In this document: piece after piece, positions 8,094-14,912 of the stretch
How positions within the stretch are numbered: the first letter of the stretch is position 1
Layout: every line of letters starts with the position of its first letter
Origin: Hahella sp. CCB-MM4
GTDB taxonomy: Bacteria; Pseudomonadota; Gammaproteobacteria; Pseudomonadales; Oleiphilaceae
NCBI RefSeq assembly: GCF_002260525.1
Contig: NZ_MRYI01000002.1
Location: forward strand, 729,052-793,051
DNA length: 64,000 bases
Direction of reading: 5' to 3'
Made by a program: the position numbers and the translations under genes
The notes under the pieces: model-generated
Told to the model about the DNA's origin: nothing
What the model saw: the letters and a program-made list of their open reading frames with translations, nothing else
Database searches by the model: none

Positions 8094-9371
8094 ATGAACG
8101 TGTTTGAAAAGTGGGAATCGGATATCCGTGGCTACTGCCGACTTTATCCGACGGTATTCACCAGTGCTTCCAATGCGAGGCAAGTGGATGAAGCTGGAAA
8201 ATCCTACATCGACTTCTTCGCCGGTGCCGGCGTTCTCAATTTCGGACATAACAACGAGCGCATGAAAAAGGCGCTGATTGAGTTCATCGAGAACGATGGG
8301 GTCGCCCACAGCCTGGATATGTATACCACTCCCAAACGACGATTTATCGAAACCTTTGTGCAGACGATTCTCGAGCCCAGAGGTATGAACCACAAAATGA
8401 TGTTTATGGGACCAACCGGCACCAATGCAGTGGAGAGTGCTATGAAGCTGGCCCGCAAGGTTACCGGACGTCAAACCATTGTAGCCTTTAACTCTGGATT
8501 TCACGGCATGACCCTGGGGGCGTTGGCCGCCACAGCCAACAGCTATTTCCGCAACGCGGCGGGCGTGCCACTGAACCATATTCTGCGTCAGCCTTTCGGT
8601 TGCGAACGCCCTTGTGTGGGTTGCGACCTGGGCTGTGGTTTGCAGTCGGTCGATCGTCTACGGTCTTTCTACGCCGACGCTTCCAGTGGACTGGAGCCTC
8701 CGGCAGCGTTTCTGGTAGAGGCCATTCAGGCTGAAGGGGGGGTTCACGTTGCCAGTCAGGAATGGCTGCAAGCCATTGAAAATCTGGCTCACGATCTTGG
8801 AGCCCTGTTGATTATCGACGACATACAGGCAGGCTGCGGTCGCACAGGCTCCTATTTCAGCTTCGACGGCATGGGACTGGATCCCGATATTATCACCCTG
8901 GCCAAAGGTATCGGCGGATTCGGAACACCTCTGGCCATGAACCTGATCAAGCCGGAACATGATAAACACTGGTTTCCCGGCGAACATACCGGCACTTTCC
9001 GGGGTCAGGGCCTTTCTTTCGTCGCAGGAACCGAGGCGCTTTCCTATTTCCAGGATGACACCCTGATGCAGGATGTCAGAGGTAAAGGAGCCCAAATACA
9101 GGAATTTCTCCAAGGGATCTGCAATGAGCATAGTGCACAACATTTCCAGGTTCGCGGGAAAGGGATGATGCAGGGTATCGACTTGCGGGATGGCAATCTG
9201 GCCAAGACAGCCGCTTCCATCTGCTTTGAATCCGGCCTGCTCATTGGCGCCTGCGGTACGGGGGGTAAAGTCCTGAAACTGATACCGCCTCTGACGATAC
9301 CGGATAATGACCTGAACGAGGGGCTTTCGATTCTGTCAGACGCAATTGCAAAAGCATTGGAGGCGGCATGA
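8094..9371 (+). CDS. doeD: Diaminobutyrate transaminase DoeD (EctB-like)
   Basis: A 425-residue class III aminotransferase closest to EctB/DoeD, which interconvert L-2,4-diaminobutyrate and aspartate semialdehyde with 2-oxoglutarate/glutamate. Seen: FFAGAGVLNFGHNN, MGPTGTNAVESAMKLAR, NSGFHGMTLG, IIDDIQAGCGRTG and TLAKGIGGFGTP with the Schiff-base Lys near 271. The catabolic assignment (DoeD rather than EctB) comes from context: no ectA or ectC is present and ectoine hydrolase overlaps its stop by four bases (ATGA). Odd: four cysteines at 170, 174, 177 and 181 in a short segment after the PLP small-residue region. The start follows GGGGAGGG. Confidence 0.88.
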   Translation: MNVFEKWESDIRGYCRLYPTVFTSASNARQVDEAGKSYIDFFAGAGVLNFGHNNERMKKALIEFIENDGVAHSLDMYTTPKRRFIETFVQTILEPRGMNHKMMFMGPTGTNAVESAMKLARKVTGRQTIVAFNSGFHGMTLGALAATANSYFRNAAGVPLNHILRQPFGCERPCVGCDLGCGLQSVDRLRSFYADASSGLEPPAAFLVEAIQAEGGVHVASQEWLQAIENLAHDLGALLIIDDIQAGCGRTGSYFSFDGMGLDPDIITLAKGIGGFGTPLAMNLIKPEHDKHWFPGEHTGTFRGQGLSFVAGTEALSYFQDDTLMQDVRGKGAQIQEFLQGICNEHSAQHFQVRGKGMMQGIDLRDGNLAKTAASICFESGLLIGACGTGGKVLKLIPPLTIPDNDLNEGLSILSDAIAKALEAA

Positions 9372-10726
9372 AACAGCGAGACGATATGACCTTTCCATTC
9401 GACGAATATGTCCGCCGTCTGCAGGCACTTAGAGAAAGAATGGAGCAGCGACTGCTGGATGCGGTCGTCATCACCGACCCGGAAAACCTGATGTATCTCA
9501 CAGACTACCAGACCACGGGTTACTCGTTTTTTCAGGCGCTTGTGGTGCCGCTTGAAAACGAGCCTTTCATGATTACACGTGCCATGGAGGAGTCCAATAT
9601 CCATGCCCGGACCTGGCTGGAGCTAACACGCCCTTACCCGGATACGGGAGATGCCATACAGATGCTGGTGGAGTCCTTGCGTGAATTTGGACTCACCGGG
9701 AAAAATATCGGTTATGAACGAAATAGCTATTTCTTCCCCGCCTATCATCAGGACAGCATCCATACCACCTTCCTTGATGGCCGTCTGATGGACTGTTTCG
9801 GCATTGTGGAAGAGGGCCGGGTATGCAAATCTCCGGTGGAAATTGAGATCATGAAAAAAGCGGCCCATGCCACCGAACAGGGCATGCTGGCAGGTTTTGA
9901 AGCAACTATTGCCGGTGCCACGGAAAATGAAATTGGCGCAGCGATATCCAATGCCATGTTCAGAGCGGGAGGCGAACCTCCGGCAGTCATGCCTTATGTC
10001 ACATCGGGACCACGCACGATGATCGGGCATGCCACCTGGGAAGGGCGCACCGTACAACCGGGCGAGCACGTTTTTCTGGAAGTCGGCGGCTGCTATCGGC
10101 GATACCACACTGCGATGATGAGAACCGTCGTGCTGGGGGATCTCAGTGACTCCATGCACCACGCCCAGGAGCGTATGAAGTATGCACTGGATGAGGTTAA
10201 ATCACAGATCCAGCCCGGGCTGACAGTCTCAGATGTGGATAACCTTATACGCAATATCATTAACGACAATAAGGTTGGAGCCCGACTGATAACCCGCTCA
10301 GGCTATTCCATTGGTATCGCTTTTCCACCGAGCTGGGACGAAGGCTATATCGTCAGTCTGAAACAGGGTGACTCTCAGGTGCTCCGCGAGGGAATGACCT
10401 TCCACATTATCCCCTGGATGTGGGGGGTCGACGGGGATAAAACTGTCGGCATCTCAGATACCATTTATGTTACGGACCGAGGCTGCAAATCCTTTTTTAG
10501 TCTGGACATGGATTTTGTTGTGAAACCCGAATCCGGAGTCCGTGCGAAAAGCCAAACCAATACCTCCAGACCCCAGACAAAATCTGCGCCTGTACAGAAC
10601 AATACAAGTGAGCAGAGCAATACAACCGAACGGGACAATACGAAGGTTGCCGATTCGCCAGGCGGTAATGGCAAGAACCGCAAAGGAAAACGGGAGACTA
10701 CGCAAACTGCTTCCCCGGACCACTAA
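9368..10726 (+). CDS. doeA: Ectoine hydrolase DoeA (M24 family)
   Basis: A 452-residue protein. Residues 1-390 match ectoine hydrolase DoeA/EutD, an M24 aminopeptidase-like enzyme that opens the ectoine ring to N-acetyl-L-2,4-diaminobutyrate. Seen: DAVVITDPENLMYLTDYQTTGYSFFQALVVP, the creatinase-like N-terminal domain, and VMPYVTSGPRTMIGHATWEGRTVQPGEHVFLEVGG with the substrate pocket. The start codon overlaps the doeD stop, so translation is probably coupled. Odd: about 65 extra C-terminal residues rich in Asn, Thr, Gln, Ser and Lys follow the DFVVKP end of the conserved domain; they look disordered. Confidence 0.93.
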   Translation: MKQRDDMTFPFDEYVRRLQALRERMEQRLLDAVVITDPENLMYLTDYQTTGYSFFQALVVPLENEPFMITRAMEESNIHARTWLELTRPYPDTGDAIQMLVESLREFGLTGKNIGYERNSYFFPAYHQDSIHTTFLDGRLMDCFGIVEEGRVCKSPVEIEIMKKAAHATEQGMLAGFEATIAGATENEIGAAISNAMFRAGGEPPAVMPYVTSGPRTMIGHATWEGRTVQPGEHVFLEVGGCYRRYHTAMMRTVVLGDLSDSMHHAQERMKYALDEVKSQIQPGLTVSDVDNLIRNIINDNKVGARLITRSGYSIGIAFPPSWDEGYIVSLKQGDSQVLREGMTFHIIPWMWGVDGDKTVGISDTIYVTDRGCKSFFSLDMDFVVKPESGVRAKSQTNTSRPQTKSAPVQNNTSEQSNTTERDNTKVADSPGGNGKNRKGKRETTQTASPDH

Positions 10727-10779
10727 TCCACAGAATGACCGAATACATTTTCGGTGCCTCCAGCTATAGGAGATTGACC

Positions 10780-12150
10780 ATGCTAACAGCCATTAATCCA
10801 ACGACAGGAAAGGTGCTGAATGAGGTCGAACCAGCCACTCCTGAACAATTGGAAACGATCCTTTCCCGCGCAGACAGTGCATATCAGACATGGCGGACCA
10901 CCCGTTTTGAGGAGCGGGCAGAGATACTTCGCACAGTCGCAAAATTAATGCGTGAGGACACTGAGAACCTCGCCCTCTTGATGACCGAAGAGATGGGTAA
11001 ACCCATCCGGGAAGCCAGGGGTGAGGTGCAAAAGGCCGCGTGGTGCGCTGAACATTACGCCGATAACGCTGAGTCTTACCTCAAGAGTCATGTCATCGGT
11101 TCAGATGCGGCTCTCAGTTATGTACATTATCTCCCGCTTGGCCCCATCCTGGGAATTTTGCCCTGGAATGCGCCCTTCTGGCTGGCGTTCCGATTTTGTG
11201 CTCCCACCTTGATGGCGGGGAATACCTGCGTCATGAAACACGACCCTCATGTGCCGGCTTGCGGAATAGCCATCGGAAAACTATTCGAAAAAGCCGGCGC
11301 ACCGGTAGGGATATTCCAGAACCTCCCCCTGGAAACTCCCAAAGTGGAATCCGTCATCCGGGACAAACGCATCAAAGCCGTATCATTCACCGGTTCAGAT
11401 AAGGGCGGAGCCGCCGTTGCCTCGATTGCCGCCTCGGAGATAAAACACTCGGTCCTGGAACTGGGAGGGTCGGATCCATGTATCGTGCTGGCAGATGCCG
11501 ACCTGGAGCAGGCAGCGGACGTCATCACGCTGTCCCGAATCATCAACGCCGGTCAGAGCTGTATCGCGGCGAAACGAATTATCGTCGAGGCTCCTGTCTA
11601 CGATGATATGGTCCGCTTGCTCAAGCTGCGATTGGAAAAACTCAAAGTGGGGGACCCCAGGGAAGAATCAACAGATATCGGTCCGATTGCACGAGCCGAT
11701 TTAAGAGATAACCTTCACCGCCAGGTACTACAATCCATCGAAGCGGGGGCTAAATGTCTTCTCGGTGGTGATATCCCCAACAACCCGGGATACTTCTATC
11801 CAGTCACATTACTGAGCGATGTAACAGAGTCTATGGTCGCGGCCTGTGAAGAAACCTTTGGCCCTGTGGCCGTCGTGATGAAGGCAGTCGATGAGGAAGA
11901 TGCCATTAGAATGGCCAATAACACAGATTATGGGCTGGCAGCAGGCGTATGGACCGATGCGAAGAAAGGCGAAGCTCTTGCCCGTCGATTGGATACCGGT
12001 CAGGTGGCAATCAACGGTATTGTGAAAACCGACCCACGTCTCCCTAGCGGAGGAATCAAACGCTCGGGCTTTGGGCGCGAACTGGGCCCACATGGAATCC
12101 ATGAATTTGTGAATGCTCAGCAGGTCTGGGTGGGACCGAAACAGGAATAG
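10780..12150 (+). CDS. doeC: Aspartate/succinate semialdehyde dehydrogenase DoeC
   Basis: A 456-residue NAD(P)-dependent aldehyde dehydrogenase. Seen: GILPWNAPFWLAFRFCAP, the cofactor-binding VSFTGSDKGGAAVAS, catalytic Glu in LELGGSDPCIVL, catalytic Cys in NAGQSCIAAKRI, and EETFGPVAVV. In ectoine breakdown DoeC oxidises aspartate semialdehyde from DoeD to aspartate. The motifs are shared with succinate-semialdehyde dehydrogenases, so the substrate is set by context. The start at 10780 is preferred over an in-frame ATG at 10735 because ATAGGAG stands eight bases ahead. A hexanucleotide repeat covers its stop codon. Confidence 0.88.
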   Translation: MLTAINPTTGKVLNEVEPATPEQLETILSRADSAYQTWRTTRFEERAEILRTVAKLMREDTENLALLMTEEMGKPIREARGEVQKAAWCAEHYADNAESYLKSHVIGSDAALSYVHYLPLGPILGILPWNAPFWLAFRFCAPTLMAGNTCVMKHDPHVPACGIAIGKLFEKAGAPVGIFQNLPLETPKVESVIRDKRIKAVSFTGSDKGGAAVASIAASEIKHSVLELGGSDPCIVLADADLEQAADVITLSRIINAGQSCIAAKRIIVEAPVYDDMVRLLKLRLEKLKVGDPREESTDIGPIARADLRDNLHRQVLQSIEAGAKCLLGGDIPNNPGYFYPVTLLSDVTESMVAACEETFGPVAVVMKAVDEEDAIRMANNTDYGLAAGVWTDAKKGEALARRLDTGQVAINGIVKTDPRLPSGGIKRSGFGRELGPHGIHEFVNAQQVWVGPKQE

Positions 12151-12181
12151 GAATTGGAACAGGAATTGGAATAGGAATAGG
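12141..12181. repeat. Hexanucleotide tandem repeat across the doeC stop
   Basis: Seven units of A(C/T)(A/T)GGA: ACAGGA, ATAGGA, ATTGGA, ACAGGA, ATTGGA, ATAGGA and a partial ATAGG. The doeC stop codon lies in the second unit, so slippage would not alter the reading frame before the stop. Confidence 0.8.
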
Positions 12182-12202
12182 TATCCAAGCTAATGCAAAG
12201 AA

Positions 12203-12226
12203 CCTCCGGGCTAACCGGCCCGGAGG
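12203..12226. terminator. Hairpin terminator between doeC and the nucleotidyltransferase
   Basis: CCTCCGGGC (12203-12211) pairs with GCCCGGAGG (12218-12226) around a six-base loop; AA precedes and GTTT follows. The stop codon of the leftward gene lies in the loop side of this hairpin. It probably terminates both convergent transcripts. Confidence 0.7.
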
Positions 12227-13032
12227 GTTTCCAAGAACAGCTGATCGAAGCAGCTTTCAGCCAACGGTTCTGCTTTCTTGACCTGCATCTGCTCCAATTC
12301 GGCCAATAGATTGAACAGAAAGTCGTCGATAACCCCGACTCGGGGTATCGAACACTTTTCCGCTGATATCACTTTCAGGTGCAGCAGTTCGTCGATAGCG
12401 ACACGAACGTTCTTACACGAGACCGTTCCTTCCACTAGTTTCCCAAAAGGAACAGGAGGCATGGCCGAAAGCTCTGGGTCTGACGTCCACAATGCACACA
12501 ATGCTGTCCTTAGTATGTAAAAGTAACGCTTCAACGGTGATTCTTCGGCTGCCTGTAACTTACGCCAATCGTGTCTGGCCATCGAGCTGTAATGATGAAA
12601 CAACGCTCTGCGATCCAGACTCTTGAGTGCCAGTTGCCGCAACCTGTGAAGGAACAGCTCGTCCATCCGGTACACCACAGGTGAATGCAGCCACTCAAGC
12701 AAAGTGGGGTTACTTTTGCGCATCAGCAAAAGTGCTTTGCGCAGGTCCCAACCATTGACATCCAGCTCATCCACGATAGGCTCTTCAATCACATCACGTT
12801 GGCGGCTGATCGATAAATACCGGGTTTCCGGATGCACGTAGATGAACCGCACATCATAGTCACTGTTGGGTGAGGCGAATCCCCAGGCACGGCTTCCTGA
12901 TTCACAGGCGTAGAGAATGTCCACGCCGTGCTCCCATTCTATCCGCTCCAATGATTCCAGTATTCTGTTATCCATTGTCTTAGCCCTACTGCTCATTTCA
13001 CTTATTAACTCGTCACTCTGGGCAAGCATCAT
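12211..13032 (-). CDS. RlaP-like predicted nucleotidyltransferase (RNA repair associated)
   Basis: A 273-residue protein (254 if it starts at Met20, position 12975). It has the polymerase-beta-type nucleotidyltransferase core: ESGSRAWGFASPNSDYDVRF, with the GS pair near 46-47 and metal-binding Asp at 58 and 60, then WDLRKALLLMRKSNPTLLEWLHSPVVY. This is the PF10127-type family known as RlaP (RNA-ligase-associated protein), which comparative genomics has linked to RNA repair operons. The context agrees: slipin lies 5 bases upstream on the same strand and rtcR, rtcB and rtcA lie beyond. A biochemical activity is not known to me. A GATAAC-containing 14-base repeat occurs at its start and at the slipin end. 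Confidence 0.82.
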   Translation of the reverse strand: MMLAQSDELISEMSSRAKTMDNRILESLERIEWEHGVDILYACESGSRAWGFASPNSDYDVRFIYVHPETRYLSISRQRDVIEEPIVDELDVNGWDLRKALLLMRKSNPTLLEWLHSPVVYRMDELFLHRLRQLALKSLDRRALFHHYSSMARHDWRKLQAAEESPLKRYFYILRTALCALWTSDPELSAMPPVPFGKLVEGTVSCKNVRVAIDELLHLKVISAEKCSIPRVGVIDDFLFNLLAELEQMQVKKAEPLAESCFDQLFLETLRAG

Positions 13033-13037
13033 GGTGA

Positions 13038-14228
13038 CTACCTGCCAGAGTTATCCATTGTCTGGGCGCTTTTTCCATTCATGGCTTTCCCAGACATCGC
13101 TTTCCCTGTAATGGTAACCAGATCATTCATCAATCCTTCCAGTCCTCCGTATACCGTCAGATGACCGATGCGATCCGCGACTTTTTCCAACGCCTCAAGT
13201 TCCTTCAAGCGCAGTAACACAGGATTTCCTTCCATCATTTTGGCTGTGTTATGCAAAGATCTAGTCGCTGCCGTTTCTTCTCGACGGCGGATCAGATTCG
13301 CTTCTGCCGTTTTCTGAGCCTGTACCACTTGGTTCAGGATTTCCTTCATCTCTCCAGGCAGGATGATGTCTTTGACACCCACCTGTTCCAGTTCAAAGCC
13401 CATCTCCAGAAGCGGCTCAGCGACCGCCTTGCTGATGGATTTAGCGATGGCGTTTTTATCTGCCAAAAGCTCATCCAGGGTACGTGTACCAATCGCTTCT
13501 CTTAATGCCAGCTGTAAGCGGCGGTAAACATAGTCACCAGGATTCTTCACCTTTGAAACCGCTGCAACGGCATCCTTGAAGCGATAGGCGGCATTCAGGT
13601 TAAGGCGCAGGCTCACACGATCCTTGGTGAGAATTTCCTGTCCAGACACTTCCACACTTTGCCACTTCATTTCAATAACCTGGGTGGTCAATTCACGATT
13701 GAATGTCCAGTATCCGTAGCGGCCTGCTTTCAGGGTTTCTTTCAGCTCACCATCCACGTACAGCAACCCTACTGACTGGTCAGGAACCGTGATTTTTACC
13801 CAGGCTCTGCGATTACCGACGGTATCCAGGCCCAGACGGTCCAATTGAGACAATAACGTGGACGTTAACCGATATTGCTCAGCGATATTGATCATCTCCA
13901 CCGTCACATCGGTCGCGGTTTTCCAGGTCACCAACCTGGCTCCAGGTTCCAAAAGGCTTTTGATCTGCCCATCCCGACGAACAATCCCCACTTCATCCTG
14001 GCCGACCATGATCACGTCAACTTCATTGCGAAAGGTTTCGAGGGTCAGCAACACATCCAGTTTTGAGTGCTGAACTGCCACATCTTTCAGCGAAAAGGTT
14101 TCCGCCTGATAGCGCTTGTTGGCTCCCCAAAAACGATAGCGTCCGGCGCTTAATACCTGGACCAGATGGCGGTCCCGGTACAACAAAACTTTTTCATCAT
14201 CAGCTACATCGATTTTTTGCCAAAACAT
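13038..14228 (-). CDS. Slipin-family SPFH protein of RNA repair locus
   Basis: A 396-residue protein with an SPFH/band 7 core. N-terminal repeats such as VLLYRDRHLVQVLSAGRYRFW and VGLLYVDGELKETLKAGRYGYWTF are followed by the core: VEVSGQEILTKDRVSLRLNLNAAYRFKD, LREAIGTRTLDELLADK and LEQVGVKDIILPGEMKEILNQV, then a helical region of about 90 residues. Classic slipins have a membrane hairpin; none is visible here, so this may be soluble or peripheral. Slipins in this subfamily are recurrent neighbours of RtcR, RtcB and RlaP. The start follows AAGGAGAAG. It probably belongs to the leftward unit led by the tRNA-like RNA and the sigma-54-like site at 14750. Confidence 0.85.
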   Translation of the reverse strand: MFWQKIDVADDEKVLLYRDRHLVQVLSAGRYRFWGANKRYQAETFSLKDVAVQHSKLDVLLTLETFRNEVDVIMVGQDEVGIVRRDGQIKSLLEPGARLVTWKTATDVTVEMINIAEQYRLTSTLLSQLDRLGLDTVGNRRAWVKITVPDQSVGLLYVDGELKETLKAGRYGYWTFNRELTTQVIEMKWQSVEVSGQEILTKDRVSLRLNLNAAYRFKDAVAAVSKVKNPGDYVYRRLQLALREAIGTRTLDELLADKNAIAKSISKAVAEPLLEMGFELEQVGVKDIILPGEMKEILNQVVQAQKTAEANLIRRREETAATRSLHNTAKMMEGNPVLLRLKELEALEKVADRIGHLTVYGGLEGLMNDLVTITGKAMSGKAMNGKSAQTMDNSGR

Positions 14229-14484
14229 CTTACTTCTCCTTGGCTGTCCTAATTACATTCTTCTGTCCCAATAACACCTGAGCTGCCTGATATGCAGCAC
14301 TGCTGTTTAAGGACCTGCGAGGGGAGACTGGTTTACCTGCCAGGGACATGACCAATTCACCCTGAATTCAATCCTTCCCTGGTTTGAACATGTCACGGGC
14401 AGGCGCCCACAATCTCTCGACTCACAGGTTTTGTATGCCTGATTCCTGCCGACAGCCTGACTGACAGAAATCTTCATACCGGTT

Positions 14485-14626
14485 TGGGCCGAAGCCCACT
14501 TTCATGTTAAGAGAGGAGTCGAACCTCAACCTTTCGGTTTACCGTGGCTGTTTGAGTGGGATTCGAACCCACTACCAATTGATTCTCAGTCAACTGCTCT
14601 ACCCGATGAGCTATCAAACACATGAA
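14485..14626 (-). ncRNA. Composite tRNA-like RNA of the rtc locus
   Basis: Read on the minus strand. A 5' TTCATG (14626-14621) can pair with CATGAA (14506-14501). Between them lie a full 76-nt cloverleaf (14620-14545), an AACC-GAAA-GGTT tetraloop hairpin, and a second T-arm-like hairpin GAGG-TTCGACT-CCTC followed by TCTTAAC. Just outside, TGGGC-TTCG-GCCCA (14498-14485) forms a UUCG tetraloop hairpin. The layout, a closing stem around tRNA-like modules next to rtc genes, recalls Salmonella YrlA Y RNA, which sits with rsr and rtcBA; however no Ro60/Rsr gene is present here. The region is upstream of slipin on the same strand. Exact ends are inferred. Confidence 0.6.
14545..14620 (-). tRNA. tRNA-like gene, anticodon GAG, tRNA-Lys-like body
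   Basis: A complete class I cloverleaf. Acceptor stem TGTTTGA/TCAAACA is 7 of 7 paired, D stem GCTC/GAGC with loop ATCGGGTA, anticodon stem GTTGA/TCAAT with loop CTGAGAA, five-base variable loop TGGTA, T arm GTGGG-TTCGAAT-CCCAC, discriminator G and encoded CCA. The anticodon by position is GAG (Leu), yet bacterial tRNA-Leu is class II with a long variable arm, which this lacks. The D arm and anticodon stem match what I recall of E. coli tRNA-Lys, with the central anticodon bases changed. The U1-A72 pair with G73 resembles tRNA-Gln. A decoding tRNA seems unlikely; a decoy or sensor RNA is more plausible. Confidence 0.75.
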
Positions 14627-14749
14627 TGTCCCGGATGTCCGTTTCGGCGCACCCAGCGGCTCTGTCGGTACATCCCAACCCAGCGGGAGGATGCCAGCCT
14701 GATCTTCAGAATCAGCGCTGCTGCCAGATACCACATTCCCTTTTTCTAT

Positions 14750-14766
14750 TTCATGGTGCGTGCCAA
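14750..14766 (-). promoter_or_regulatory. Candidate sigma-54 promoter for tRNA-like RNA/slipin/RlaP unit
   Basis: On the minus strand the -24 element is TTGGCACG (14766-14759), a full match to consensus. At the right spacing the -12 element reads ATGAA (14754-14750) where TTGCA is expected, so GG is followed ten bases later by GA rather than GC. RtcR is a sigma-54 activator, which fits. Transcription would begin near 14738, about 110 bases before the tRNA-like RNA. Confidence 0.5.
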
Positions 14767-14912
14767 TTGTCTGAAGTTATTCAAAGAAAATATTTATCTA
14801 TTTGATTTATATGACTTTATTAAACAAAGGCTGTAATAAACATACATTTGACCCAAGCCCGACACCTATCGATAATGATCAAATTCAATCACCAGTTATC
14901 TTTTTGGATCAT

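Noticed and set aside
8094..9371. Ectoine biosynthesis gene ectB
   Set aside because: No ectA or ectC is near and the gene overlaps ectoine hydrolase, so the catabolic DoeD reading is better.
14545..14620. Ordinary tRNA-Leu(GAG)
   Set aside because: The anticodon fits, but the short variable loop, Lys-like arms and U1-A72/G73 end do not fit a bacterial tRNA-Leu; it is reported as tRNA-like instead.
14651..14700. TGGC-containing sigma-54 -24 look-alikes nearer the tRNA-like RNA
   Set aside because: TGGCAT and TGGCAG occur on the minus strand here, but neither has GC at the required distance.
14802..14912. 37-residue N-terminal extension of RtcR
   Set aside because: The family begins at the MKTVVIGLLGTV sequence at 14913, and the extension would overlap the upstream control region.
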